From JALYZC01 sp963725645 (GTDB lineage Bacteria; Actinomycetota; Thermoleophilia; Solirubrobacterales; Solirubrobacteraceae): 64,000 bases of DNA. A program made the position numbers and the translations under genes. The DNA lies in NCBI GenBank assembly GCA_963725645.1, contig CAVRZD010000002.1:620001-684000 (forward strand). Reading direction: 5' to 3'. Below the pieces are notes generated by a model. The model saw only the letters and a list, made by a program, of their open reading frames with translations. It did no database searches and was not told the origin of the DNA. Shown here piece after piece: positions 17,116 to 25,419 of the stretch. The stretch's first letter is position 1. Each line of letters begins with the position of its first letter.

Positions 17116-17388
17116 ATGGCGGTCTGCGAGCACCTCGACCAGATCCAGGTCGATCCCCCTGAGACCGTCGCCGGCTGCGAGGACTGCCTCGCGATCGGCG
17201 GCCAGTGGGTGCACCTGCGCGTGTGCCGCAGCTGCGGGCACGTCGCGTGCTGCGATTCATCGCCCAACCAGCACGCGAGCAAGCACGCCGCCGCCTGCGG
17301 CCATCCGATCGTGAGCTCGCTGGAGCCCGGCGAGGACTGGTCCTGGTGCTACCTCGACGAGGTGGCGTTCGTCGTCGAGCCCGGATAG
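17116..17388 (+). CDS. UBP-type zinc-finger protein
   Basis: 90 residues and essentially one zf-UBP domain. The ligands are in order: CEDC (22-ish), CRSCGHVACCDSS, then HASKHAAACGHPIV, ending in GEDWSWCYLDEVAF. In eukaryotes this fold binds the free C-terminus of ubiquitin. Stand-alone bacterial copies are common in actinobacteria and their target is unknown. It follows the HD gene by 21 bases on the same strand, so it may be in the same transcript. Confidence 0.88.
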   Translation: MAVCEHLDQIQVDPPETVAGCEDCLAIGGQWVHLRVCRSCGHVACCDSSPNQHASKHAAACGHPIVSSLEPGEDWSWCYLDEVAFVVEPG

Positions 17389-17401
17389 CGGATCGCGGGT
17401 T

Positions 17402-18085
17402 CTAGGCCTTCACGGAGGCGATGAACTCGCGTACGTCCGCGGCGGGCTCCGAGTAGGCCTCGCCGAGCGCCGCCTCAACCGCGCTCATGTACTCCTTCGC
17501 CCAGGCCGGGAACTCGTAGTCGATCCCGTTCAGGAACTCGAGCGTCGCCGCCAGGCGAATGTCGGCAATCGAGGGCGTGTCCCCGCCGATGAACGTCTTT
17601 CCCTCCAGGAAGAACGCGTGGTAGGTGTCGAGCGGTTGGGCGATCGCGGCCTCCGCGTCCTTCTGCGCCGCTTCCTTCATGGCGGCGTCGGCGTCCGACG
17701 TACCGACCTCTCCGGCGTACTGCGGGAAGCCGAGCGTCGGGTAGGTGGCCCGCGCGACGAGCGGATAGAGCGTGCCGATCAGGTAGAACATCGCGCTGTC
17801 GACCATGGCCCGCTCGGCCGGGTCCGTCGGATAGAAGCGGTCGAGGTCGTGCTTGTTGCAGAGGTACTGCATGATCGCGCAGCTCTCCCAGAGCGAGCCC
17901 TTCGGCAGCCCGTCCTCTTCGAGGAGCGGCGTCAGGTCGGCTGGGTCCTTCGCCAGGAACTCGGGGGTGCTCTTCTTCCCCCACACGTCCAGCTCCTCGA
18001 ACTCGAGCCCGGCGGCTCGCACGAAGATCCGAGTCGTCAGGTTGTTCACGCTCGGCTTCAGGATGCTCAACGTGTTTGCAGCCAT
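17402..18085 (-). CDS. Glutathione S-transferase family protein
   Basis: 227 residues. The N-terminal thioredoxin-like half reads LSILKPSVNNLTTRIFVRAA, with GSLWESCAIMQYL carrying the ES pair that binds the glutathione backbone. The C-terminal all-helical half carries FIGGDTPSIADI, the N-capping box of GSTs. Members conjugate or reduce electrophiles with a thiol. Actinobacteria mostly use other thiols, so the cofactor is unclear. GGAGGATC precedes the ATG at 18085. It is divergent from the SHOCT-type gene at 18204. Confidence 0.88.
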   Translation of the reverse strand: MAANTLSILKPSVNNLTTRIFVRAAGLEFEELDVWGKKSTPEFLAKDPADLTPLLEEDGLPKGSLWESCAIMQYLCNKHDLDRFYPTDPAERAMVDSAMFYLIGTLYPLVARATYPTLGFPQYAGEVGTSDADAAMKEAAQKDAEAAIAQPLDTYHAFFLEGKTFIGGDTPSIADIRLAATLEFLNGIDYEFPAWAKEYMSAVEAALGEAYSEPAADVREFIASVKA

Positions 18086-18203
18086 GTGATCCTCCGGGTC
18101 GGGACGTTTGCAGGCGCGCCCTCCATAGGCTACGACCACCACTGGGTGATCGTGAGGGTCAGGACCGGTGTCGGGCGAAATTTGTCCGTTACAGTCGCGG
18201 ACG

Positions 18204-18728
18204 GTGTTCGGGAAGAGGAAGAAGCTTCAGCACCGGCTTGCGGCCGGGGAGCTGCGTCAGGTCGAGGCCGAGGTGCTCGCGACGCATCACCTGATGGGCG
18301 CCGGGAGCCCGGTCAATCTCAGCGACGCCGGCGAGTACCGCGTCCGCGTGCTCATCTCGCCGCCCGGTGAGGAACCCTTCGAGGCGTCGTTCAACTATTT
18401 CGCGGACTTCCCCGCGCTCGCGCCCCGTGACGGCGGCAAGCTCCCGGTGGCGTACGACCCCGAGGACCGCGGCGACGTCATCTGGGACGAGCAGGCCGCC
18501 CGCACCGCGTCGGCCGACAAGGCCGCGTTCGACCGCGACCGGCGCGAGCGCATCGCGGCCGAGCGCCGCGCGCAGGGCCTGCCGCCGGTGGGCTCGTCGG
18601 AAGAGGGCACGGACCCCGATCTCGTCGCCAAGCTCGAAGAGCTGCAGGCCCGAAAGGACCGCGGCGAGCTGAACGATTGGGAGTTCCGCGTCGCCCGGTC
18701 CGAGATCTTCAAGGACAAGGGCTTCTGA
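18204..18728 (+). CDS. SHOCT-domain protein with beta-rich N-terminal region
   Basis: 174 residues from GTG 18204; a GTG at 18168 would add 12. The central part is a strand-rich domain (GEYRVRVLISPPGEEPFEAS, LPVAYDPEDRGDVIWDEQAA). The end fits SHOCT: PDLVAKLEELQARKDRGEL followed by DWEFRVARSEIF. The middle resembles small domains in actinobacterial proteins where YDPxDP motifs occur, though I cannot name it. It is followed 32 bases later by a dienelactone hydrolase gene on the same strand. Confidence 0.62.
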   Translation: MFGKRKKLQHRLAAGELRQVEAEVLATHHLMGAGSPVNLSDAGEYRVRVLISPPGEEPFEASFNYFADFPALAPRDGGKLPVAYDPEDRGDVIWDEQAARTASADKAAFDRDRRERIAAERRAQGLPPVGSSEEGTDPDLVAKLEELQARKDRGELNDWEFRVARSEIFKDKGF

Positions 18729-18760
18729 CCAGGCTCTTCGCCCCACGGAGCTGAGGCCCG

Positions 18761-19471
18761 ATGGCCGAGGTGAAGATCCCCACTCCTCGCGGCGAGATGC
18801 CCGCCTACCTGGCCACACCGGCCGGCGAGGGGCCGTGGCCGGGCGTCGTGGTCATTCACGACGCGCTGGGAATGAGTCGGGACGTGCGCAACCAGGCCGA
18901 CTGGTTGGCCGGCGAGGGATTTCTCGCGGTGGCGCCGGACCTTCAGTACTGGGGCAGGCGGATCCGGTGCCTGATCTCCTTCGTACGCGACTGGGGGCGG
19001 CCGCTCAGCGACCTCGAGGCGACGCGCGCCTGGCTGGCCGGGCAGGAGCGCTGCACGGGTACGACCGGCGTGATCGGCTTCTGCATGGGCGGCGGGATGG
19101 CGCTGATGCTGGCGCCCCGACGGGGCTTCTCCGCGGCGAGCGTCAACTACGGCGGGCTCACCGAGGACTCCGAGCGCAGCCTCCCCAGCGCCTGCCCGAT
19201 CGTCGCGAGCTACGGCGCCAGGGATCGGTGGCCCGGGGTGCGCGAAACTCCCGATCGCCTCGAGCCGGTGCTGACGGCGGCCGGCGTCGACCACGACATC
19301 AAGGTGTATCCCGACGCGGGACATGGCTTTCTCAACAATCACGACCCGGCGGAGCTGCCGTTCTGGGTCAAGGTGCTGGCAAGACTCAGCGCGGCCAGCT
19401 TTCACGAACCGTCGGCGCGCGACGCACGGCGTCGGATCGTCGACTTCTTCGACACCCAGCTCAAGCCCTGA
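18761..19471 (+). CDS. Dienelactone hydrolase family protein
   Basis: 236 residues of alpha/beta-hydrolase fold. The nucleophile elbow is GFCMGGG at about residue 105, with Cys as the nucleophile, as in carboxymethylenebutenolidase. The acid is in YGARDRW and the His in DAGHGFLNNH. The N-terminus has the family pattern PTPRGEMPAYLATP and GVVVIHDALG. Enzymes of this family open dienelactones in chlorocatechol degradation, but many actinobacterial copies act on other esters. No catechol genes are nearby. Confidence 0.9.
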   Translation: MAEVKIPTPRGEMPAYLATPAGEGPWPGVVVIHDALGMSRDVRNQADWLAGEGFLAVAPDLQYWGRRIRCLISFVRDWGRPLSDLEATRAWLAGQERCTGTTGVIGFCMGGGMALMLAPRRGFSAASVNYGGLTEDSERSLPSACPIVASYGARDRWPGVRETPDRLEPVLTAAGVDHDIKVYPDAGHGFLNNHDPAELPFWVKVLARLSAASFHEPSARDARRRIVDFFDTQLKP

Positions 19472-19546
19472 CGCCGCCGTCCCTGCCGCGCTCCATGCGA
19501 CGTCTTGGAGCGCGGTTCAGTCGCATTCGCTGATTTCGTGCCCCTA

Positions 19547-19639
19547 CGGAGCGGCGAAGGAATCGAACCTTCCAAGCGGGGGGCTGCCCCGCCCTGCCGG
19601 TTTTGAAGACCGGATGGGCCACCAGACCCCTGCCGCTCC
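19547..19639 (-). tRNA. selC: tRNA-Sec (anticodon TCA)
   Basis: 93 bases, read on the minus strand. The 8-bp acceptor stem GGAGCGGC pairs with GCCGCTCC; with the 5-bp T stem GAAGG/CCTTC this gives the 13-bp stack of selenocysteine tRNAs. The D arm GGGTC/GGCCC has a 4-base loop. The anticodon stem CCGGT/ACCGG encloses CTTCAAA, so the anticodon is TCA, the same loop as E. coli selC. A long variable arm (about 24 bases, GC-rich) follows, and the T loop is TTCGATT. The discriminator is G and CCA is not encoded. It decodes UGA as Sec when selB and a SECIS are present. No sel gene is in this window. Confidence 0.95.
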
Positions 19640-19802
19640 GCCGCTGACGATACCCCTGCATCCATGCGGGATCGCCCCGGTTCGTCACCCTCGTGTGATG
19701 CGCGAGTAGCAGTACTCCGGCAGTGATAGCCATTCGAGCGTCGGAGAAGGGCGCTAAGCCCAGCCGGCCTGGTCTGACTGTTGCGCTCGGGAACGGGGCC
19801 GG

Positions 19803-20915
19803 TCAGCGCCGGCGCGCAGCGCGCCGGAACGCGTACCAGGCCGGCTTGCGCGTGCCGTTGGCGCGCATCAGGCCGAACCAATTCTCGTGGTCGCTTGCCG
19901 AGCCAGGGTCCGAGGTGAGCTTGTAGAGGAATACGCCCCGTACATACGAGCGCCAGCGGTGGCGGAGGAGCGCAAAGAGCGAGCGGATGTCAGCCGCCTG
20001 CCGGCGCTCGGAAACGCAGAAGCGGTCATTGTCGGGACACGTGGACCATCCGATCTCGGTGATCCAGAGTGGCTTCGTACCCGCGCCGTGCGCAGCGAAA
20101 TGCCGATGAACGTCCTCCAGGCGCCGGACACCCCAGCGGTCGGAGCGATCGGCCGGCGAGTGAACCAAGCTGTAGGGGTGCACGGCGATGCCGTCGAAGT
20201 AGGCGTTGAGGTCGGGCACCGCCCGGTACATGCCCTCGAAGTAATCGGCAAGTCCGGGGTAGTAGTCGGCCTCGATCAGGAAACCGCTGGCCGGGTTGGC
20301 TCTGCGCCCGGCCTGGGCAGCCGCGCGAACGAGACGGGCGTAGCGAGCTGGGTCCACGCCTCCGTCCGAGAACCTGGAGAGGTATGGCTCGTTCCAGAGC
20401 TCGAACAGGCGGGGGGCGAGGGAGCCGTCCAGAGCGGGATGGGAACGCCAGAACGTCCCTCCGGGGCCGTAGCGAGCGGTGACCTGCGCCACGAGGCCGG
20501 CGTAGGAGAGCGGTTCTGCGGGCAGCGTGTTCCACGCGCGGCCGGCCCAAGGAGGCGTTTCCAACAGCACGGGCAGCACGGTCAGTCCGTGCCGGGCGCT
20601 ACTGGTGAACAGCCGGTCGTAGCGATCCCACCGCCATTGCCCGGGTTCGGGCTCGGCGACGGCCCAACGTAACGGCTCCCTGATCCAGCGAGCGCCAGCG
20701 GCGCGGACCATGTCTCGGAGGCGCCCCATCGTGGCGGGCCCCCAGCCCTCGCTGTAAGGACTCAACCCGACAGCGAGCGGCGGTAGCGCCGAGCGGTGGG
20801 CGCGGGCCATAGCAGGGCTCGGCGACGCCAGCCCGCCGATCGCACTCAGCAGGTAGGCGAGGACGACCGACGCAGCGCGCAGGCGCCCAAGGGCGGTGGC
20901 TTGTCGTAACCGCAT
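19803..20915 (-). CDS. Secreted glycoside hydrolase (GH5/GH39-like, clan GH-A)
   Basis: 370 residues. A signal peptide is visible (AASVVLAYLLSAIGGLAS). The barrel has RWIREPLRWAVAEPEPGQW at strand 1-2. The general acid/base is FELWNEPYLSRF (Asn-Glu, about residue 172) and the nucleophile is WITEIGWSTCP (about residue 283), the two Glu sites of clan GH-A. HPYSLVHSPADR lies between. The substrate is not evident. Near the end, NWFGLMRANGTRKPAWYAF is the usual C-terminal barrel strand. Start ATG 20915 has no clear ribosome binding site, so it is uncertain. Confidence 0.85.
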   Translation of the reverse strand: MRLRQATALGRLRAASVVLAYLLSAIGGLASPSPAMARAHRSALPPLAVGLSPYSEGWGPATMGRLRDMVRAAGARWIREPLRWAVAEPEPGQWRWDRYDRLFTSSARHGLTVLPVLLETPPWAGRAWNTLPAEPLSYAGLVAQVTARYGPGGTFWRSHPALDGSLAPRLFELWNEPYLSRFSDGGVDPARYARLVRAAAQAGRRANPASGFLIEADYYPGLADYFEGMYRAVPDLNAYFDGIAVHPYSLVHSPADRSDRWGVRRLEDVHRHFAAHGAGTKPLWITEIGWSTCPDNDRFCVSERRQAADIRSLFALLRHRWRSYVRGVFLYKLTSDPGSASDHENWFGLMRANGTRKPAWYAFRRAARRR

Positions 20916-21339
20916 CGTTGGTGGGACAACCGGCGTGTGGCGGCACGGCCGGGGCTGTCTGGGTCCTATCGGCGCTTTGCCGCCTCCCTTCAAGCGCCGG
21001 CGGCGAATCGTACGTCGCTCGTCAGCGGATCGCGCCGTCGCTCGTCGGCGTCGCCTTCCGCAGGTGTCCCTTCGGCCGGCACGGTGCGTCGCGTCCGGGA
21101 CCCGGGGCGCGGCGGCGGTTGAGTGCGACGGCCGGAAGTAGGGGCCCCTCAGGAGCTCTCGGCGCGGCGACCTGGAGTCGCTGGCGAGAAACCGGCGCCA
21201 CGTGTTCGTCGGTCGATCATCAGTCATTCCGGCAGCTGCTACGCCGCATCCCTGCGCGACACCGAGGTCGTTCACCCCTTGAACGGCGGGTCGCCATCGG
21301 GCAGCATCGCTTCCCGCCGTCCCCGACTCGCAGGAGATC
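20916..21339. other. Intergenic stretch without a recognisable gene
   Basis: 424 bases. Several open frames exist on both strands but all are short, Arg/Pro-rich and without family features or a ribosome binding site. I saw no tRNA, terminator or repeat. The left part must hold the promoter of the glycoside hydrolase gene and the right part that of the truncated gene at 21340. It could also contain remnants of a lost gene. Confidence 0.5.
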
Positions 21340-21588
21340 TTGACCGCCTACACCGTCTCTGAGTGGACAGACCTGTTCGTCGCAGCCGCAGGTGCTTCAG
21401 CGGCGCTCGCCGGACTGGTGTTCGTCGCGGCCTCGATCAACGTCGAGCACATCCTGAAGTTCGAGGAGCTTCCCGCGCGGGCCCAGATGACCGTGCTGCT
21501 GCTGCTCAGCGTCGTCATTGTCTCGCTGATCGGCCTGATACCCGGCGAGCCGGCTGGAAGAATCCCCGCCCATGGTCACAGCGGGTGA
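21340..21588 (+). pseudogene. Truncated multi-TM membrane protein (N-terminal part only)
   Basis: TTG start with AGGAG and a 3-base spacer. The first 68 residues are coherent: VSEWTDLFVAAAGASAALAG, LVFVAASINVEHILKF, VLLLLSVVIVSLIGLIPG. Two to three TM helices of a family of small actinobacterial membrane proteins, as I recall about 150 residues long, are present. After GLIPG at about 21545 the residues become random and the frame ends at 21588, inside the thioesterase gene that starts at 21572. There is no room for the missing half in any frame, so this is a real truncation or a join between unrelated sequences. Confidence 0.6.
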
Positions 21589-22426
21589 CGAGCCGGCGGG
21601 GAGCGCCTTCGCGCGCGACACCTCGGTGCGGCCGATCGGCGACGGTGTGTACGAGGGCTCGCTGGCCGGGCGCTGGTGGATCGGGCGCGCCCCCAACGGC
21701 GGCTACCTCGCGGCGGTGATGCTGCGCGCGCTCGAGGCGGCGCTTGCCGACCCCGGTCGCGCGCCGCGCTCGGTGACCGTGCACTACCTCGCGCCGCCCG
21801 TGGAGGGGCCTGTGAGCGTGGCGTGCACGATCGAGCGGACCGGACGGGCGTTGAGCACACTGTCGGCGCGCGTGCACCAGGGCGACCGCCTGATCGCTCT
21901 CGCGCTGGCCGCCTTCTCCGAGCCCTGGCCCGCGGGCATCGAGCTGAGCGACGTCGCGCCGCCGGACGTGCCCGCTCCGGAGGCGTTGGAGCCGCCGACC
22001 TGGGACCGCCCGCGGTTCGCGCAGAACTTCGACACCAGGTTCGCGCTCGGGACCACGCCCTTCTCGGGCGCCGGCGAGGCGCTCACCGGCGGATGGATCC
22101 GGCTCACGGAGCCGCAGATCGCGGACGACGTGTTCGTGATGATGCTCGCCGACGCCTGGCCGCCCGCCGTGTTCCAGCTCACGGACGGCTTCTTCCCGGT
22201 GCCCACGGTCGAGCTCACCGTCCACTTCCGCACGGCTCTCCCGCTCGCGGGCGCGACCGCGGAGGACTTCCAGCTCGTCCGCTTCCGCACGGCGCTGGTC
22301 CGGGACGGCTTCCTCGAGGAGGACGGCGCGATCTGGAGCCCGGACGGCCAACTGCTCGCCCAGTCGCGCCAGCTGGCGCTGGCGCTGCCGGCGCCCGGCC
22401 GAGCTACCGCTTCCCCGGCGGGGTGA
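21572..22426 (+). CDS. TesB-like acyl-CoA thioesterase (double hot-dog)
   Basis: 284 residues. N-terminal hot-dog: YEGSLAGRWWIGRAPNGGYL, VTVHYLAPPVEGP. C-terminal hot-dog: GGWIRLTEPQIADDVFVMML and WPPAVFQL, then ELTVHFRTALP and GQLLAQSRQLAL at the end. This matches the thioesterase-like superfamily (acyl-CoA thioesterase II), which hydrolyses acyl-CoA thioesters. Chain-length specificity cannot be read. The 3' end overlaps by 23 bases the end of the convergent YdeI-like gene. ATG 21572 is preceded by GGAAGAA. Confidence 0.88.
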   Translation: MVTAGDEPAGSAFARDTSVRPIGDGVYEGSLAGRWWIGRAPNGGYLAAVMLRALEAALADPGRAPRSVTVHYLAPPVEGPVSVACTIERTGRALSTLSARVHQGDRLIALALAAFSEPWPAGIELSDVAPPDVPAPEALEPPTWDRPRFAQNFDTRFALGTTPFSGAGEALTGGWIRLTEPQIADDVFVMMLADAWPPAVFQLTDGFFPVPTVELTVHFRTALPLAGATAEDFQLVRFRTALVRDGFLEEDGAIWSPDGQLLAQSRQLALALPAPGRATASPAG

Positions 22427-23006
22427 GCTGCTTGAGCCGGCGCCCCGCCGCCGAGTCCTCGATCAGCGTCTGCAGGCGCCGGCGCCGCGTCTCCTCCTTC
22501 TTCGCGCTCGTCACCCAGTGGGTCGCGGTCCGGCGGTACCAGGGCGCCTGGTCGGCGAAGAAGTCCCAAGCGTTCCGGTTCGCGCGGAACTCCCTCTCCG
22601 CCGCCGGGTCGAGCTTCGCCTGCTTGCGCTGCTCGTAGGCGTAGATGCGCGAGCGGTCGTCGCTGCGCCGCTCGAACGCGGCCAGGCCGGCCGGGCGCAT
22701 CAGGCCCTCCTCGATCAGCTCCTTGGCGCGCTTGATGTTGACCGCGCTCCACGTGCTGCGCGCCTTCCGCGGCGTGAAGCGGATCGTGTAGCCGTGGTCG
22801 CCGAGGCTGCGGCGCACGCCGTCGATCCAGCCGAAGCACAGCGCCTGGTCCACGGACTCCGGCCAGGTGATGCTCGGCCGGCCCGAGCCCTTCTTGTGGA
22901 AGCCGACGAGCAGCTCCGCCGCGTCGGCGTGGTGCTCCTCCAGCCAGGCGCGGAAGTCGGCGGGGGTCGCGAAGTACGTGGGCTCCACCGGCGCGTATGA
23001 CAGCAC
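22404..23006 (-). CDS. YdeI/OmdA-family protein
   Basis: 200 residues. Family pattern: ATPADFRAWLEEHHADAAEL, LLVGFHKKGSGRPSITWPES, VDQALCFGWIDG, then YTIRFTPRKARSTWSAVN. The end is the helical EETRRRRLQTLIEDSAAGRR. This is the YdeI/OmdA group, seen in bacteriocin- or drug-tolerance screens, with no established reaction. Both GTG 23006 and GTG 22988 are possible starts; I took the longer. It is divergent from the alpha/beta-hydrolase gene, 26 bases apart. Confidence 0.85.
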   Translation of the reverse strand: MLSYAPVEPTYFATPADFRAWLEEHHADAAELLVGFHKKGSGRPSITWPESVDQALCFGWIDGVRRSLGDHGYTIRFTPRKARSTWSAVNIKRAKELIEEGLMRPAGLAAFERRSDDRSRIYAYEQRKQAKLDPAAEREFRANRNAWDFFADQAPWYRRTATHWVTSAKKEETRRRRLQTLIEDSAAGRRLKQLTPPGKR

Positions 23007-23032
23007 GCAGCAGCCCGGATAGGGTTGGCGCG

Positions 23033-23914
23033 ATGGCCGATTCGGAGCCTGTCGCGGTGCGCGAGCGCCCGGTGACCGTGGATGGGGTCGGCTCCCGCGT
23101 GCTCGAGACCGGCCCCGAGGACGCCACCGAGGCGGTCGTGTTCGTGCACGGGAACCCCAACTCCGCCGACGAGTGGCGCGGCCTGATGCGCCGGACGGGC
23201 CACTTCGCACGATCGATCGCGCTCGACATGCCGGGATTCGGGAAGGCCGATCGTCCCGGGAACGAGTTCAAGCTCCCGGTCGAGGGCCCGGCCGGCTTCC
23301 TCGGCGACGCGCTCGACCAGCTCGGCGTGCAGCGCGCGCACCTCGTCCTGCACGACTTCGGCGGACCGTGGGGGCTGGCCTGGGCGGCTGGCCACCCGGA
23401 CGCGTTCGCCAGCGTCGTCCTGGTCAACACCGGCGTGCTGATCGGCTTTCAGATGCACCGCATCGGGAAGCTCTGGGCGCGGCCGGTCGTGGGGGAGCTG
23501 ATGATGGCCGTGACGTCGCGGCGCCAGTTCAACAAGGCCATGCACGAGGGCAACCCGAAGCTGCCCCAGGCCGACATCGACACGATGTACGACGACTACG
23601 ATCGCGGCACCCGCAGGATCGTGCTGCGCCTGTATCGCAACCGCACCGACGACGAGCTGCTCGAGGCCGCCGCGGCGCACTTCGCGACCCTCGACCGCCC
23701 GGCGCTCGTCGTCTGGGGCGGGGCCGACCCGTTCGTCCCCCTGCACCACGCCGAGCAGCAGAGGAAGGCCTTCCCGCGGGCCGAGGTCGTGGTGCTCCAG
23801 GGCAGCTCACACTGGCCGTTCCTCGACGACCCCGAGGGCGCGGCGGCGGCCGTGGTCCCGTTCCTGCGCGGACAGGTCGGGGCGGCCGGCGCGGCGCCTC
23901 CGGCGTCCGGCTGA
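23033..23914 (+). CDS. Alpha/beta hydrolase, haloalkane-dehalogenase/epoxide-hydrolase-like
   Basis: 293 residues. The oxyanion motif is VFVHGNPNSADEW, and the nucleophile elbow LVLHDFGGPWG at about residue 105 has Asp instead of Ser, as in haloalkane dehalogenases and epoxide hydrolases. The acid is in VVWGGADPFVP and the catalytic His in GSSHWPFLDDP. The cap region (MHRIGKLWARP, MMAVTSRRQFN) is helical. Asp nucleophiles form an alkyl-enzyme ester, so substrates may be halogenated alkanes or epoxides; the exact one is unknown. ATG at 23033 begins the conserved N-terminus. Confidence 0.88.
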   Translation: MADSEPVAVRERPVTVDGVGSRVLETGPEDATEAVVFVHGNPNSADEWRGLMRRTGHFARSIALDMPGFGKADRPGNEFKLPVEGPAGFLGDALDQLGVQRAHLVLHDFGGPWGLAWAAGHPDAFASVVLVNTGVLIGFQMHRIGKLWARPVVGELMMAVTSRRQFNKAMHEGNPKLPQADIDTMYDDYDRGTRRIVLRLYRNRTDDELLEAAAAHFATLDRPALVVWGGADPFVPLHHAEQQRKAFPRAEVVVLQGSSHWPFLDDPEGAAAAVVPFLRGQVGAAGAAPPASG

Positions 23915-24117
23915 GCTCGCTCTCGTCCGAGCGGACGACCGCGGAGTCCGGCTGAGACTTCGCCCGCTCGGTCGATGGCCCGCGCCGGGGGACGCGCGCA
24001 GGATGCGCGTCCGATGCGGCAATCACGGGCCAGAGCTGCGTTTTCCTCGCAATGTGCGCGGAAATCGCCCGGCGGGCGGGGGCGAGCCGCGCGGGCCGCC
24101 GGCCTACATCGCGGCAC

Positions 24118-25419
24118 ATGGCGATGACCGCGACCGTCCCACCGCGCCGGCCGGCGCCGGACCTGGTGCTCGACACGCTGCACGAGCACGCGGCCTCCCT
24201 GCTCGGGACCGCGCGGCGTTACTCGATCTGCGCCGACGACGCGCACGACGCCTACCAGCGCGCGGTCGAGATCTTCCTCAAGCGAGCCCACCGGCTGGAC
24301 CGCGACGGCGCGCTGCCGTGGCTGCGCACGGTGGTCAAGCACGAGGCGCTCGCCGTCCGCTCCGCGCGCCAGCGAGTGCTCGGCGGGGAGGTGGACCTCG
24401 ACGCGCGCGAGAACCGTGAGGTCGTCACGCCCGAGGAGCGCGCCGCCGACGCCGACGCGCTGACACGCTCGGCCGAGGCGCTGCAGCGGCTCAAGCCGCA
24501 GGAGGTCCGCGCGCTGCTGCTGAAGGCGCAGGGCCACTCCTACCGGGAGATCTGCGGGCTCACCGGGTGGTCCTACACGAAGGTCAACCGCTGTCTGACC
24601 GAGGGCCGCCGGCGCTTCCTCGAGCGCTATGCCGCGATCGAGTCCGGCGCCGAGTGCGAGCGCTGGGCCGACGTGCTGTCGGCGATCGCGGACGGGGAGG
24701 CGGCGGCCGCCGACCTGCTCGCCGTGCGCCCGCACCTGCGCAACTGCCCCGCCTGCCGCGCGCGCATCCGTGACTTCCAGCGCGTGCCACGCGCGCTCGG
24801 GGCGGTCGTGCCCGTGGCCGCGCTCGCGCTCCACGACGTCCCCGGAGCGGCGCATCATGCCGCGCCTCGTGCCCTCGGCCGGGCCTACGAGGCCGTGCTC
24901 GCCGGCCTGCCCGATCGCGTGGTCGCGTCGGCGCAGCGCCTGCACGCCGGCCTCGAGGCGGCCTCCACGGGCAAGCTCGCCGCGGTCGCCGCGTCCGCGA
25001 CGGCCCTGGGCGGCGGCGTGGCCGCGGTGGACGGTCCGCCGGGGACGGTGCGGCATCGCGCCGCACCGCGCCCGCGGCCCGTCGCGCACGCGCGTCCCGG
25101 GCCGGCCCGCGCCGCGCTGGTCGCGGCGAACGCGTCCGGTGGACGGCGCCCCACGACGGGCATCCCCGCCGCGTCAGCCCGCGCCCGGTCCGCCACGCCG
25201 CCCCCCTCTCCGGCGTCGCGGGCCGTGCGCGGCCGCGGGGCGCCCGAGTTCGGCTTCGAGGGTGGTGGCAACGATCGGCCCGCACCGTCCGCAAGGCGCG
25301 CGTCGGCTTCGAGCGCCGGCGACGAGTTCGGCGGAGGCGGGGGCGGCGCCGGAGGCGGTGACGGCGCGATCGAGACCGCCGACGCCGCACCCACGGCCGG
25401 CGGGGAGTTCGGGCCGTGA
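24118..25419 (+). CDS. ECF-type sigma factor fused to zinc-finger anti-sigma-like tail (second copy of the architecture)
   Basis: 433 residues. Region 2: ASLLGTARRYSICADDAHDA, then ALPWLRTVVKHEALAVR. Region 4: LKPQEVRALLLKAQGHSYRE, CGLTGWSYTKVNRCL. Then comes the zinc motif HLRNCPACRARIRDF, followed by a weakly hydrophobic Ala-rich segment and a low-complexity Pro/Ala/Gly tail rich in Glu and Phe-Gly (EFGGGGG). This repeats the arrangement of the protein at 11987-13453 with different sequence. The last codons overlap the next start in GTGA, so the secreted protein downstream is translated with it. ATG at 24118 is the most likely start; there is no strong ribosome binding site. Confidence 0.8.
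   Translation: MAMTATVPPRRPAPDLVLDTLHEHAASLLGTARRYSICADDAHDAYQRAVEIFLKRAHRLDRDGALPWLRTVVKHEALAVRSARQRVLGGEVDLDARENREVVTPEERAADADALTRSAEALQRLKPQEVRALLLKAQGHSYREICGLTGWSYTKVNRCLTEGRRRFLERYAAIESGAECERWADVLSAIADGEAAAADLLAVRPHLRNCPACRARIRDFQRVPRALGAVVPVAALALHDVPGAAHHAAPRALGRAYEAVLAGLPDRVVASAQRLHAGLEAASTGKLAAVAASATALGGGVAAVDGPPGTVRHRAAPRPRPVAHARPGPARAALVAANASGGRRPTTGIPAASARARSATPPPSPASRAVRGRGAPEFGFEGGGNDRPAPSARRASASSAGDEFGGGGGGAGGGDGAIETADAAPTAGGEFGP

Noticed and set aside
19547..19639. Opal suppressor or tRNA-Trp/Ser-like reading of the TCA tRNA
   Set aside because: The 13-bp acceptor/T stack, the long arm and the 8-bp acceptor stem fit tRNA-Sec, not a suppressor or Ser tRNA.
19402..19881. 159-residue minus-strand ORF over the tRNA
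   Set aside because: It spans a structural RNA and has no family pattern or ribosome binding site.
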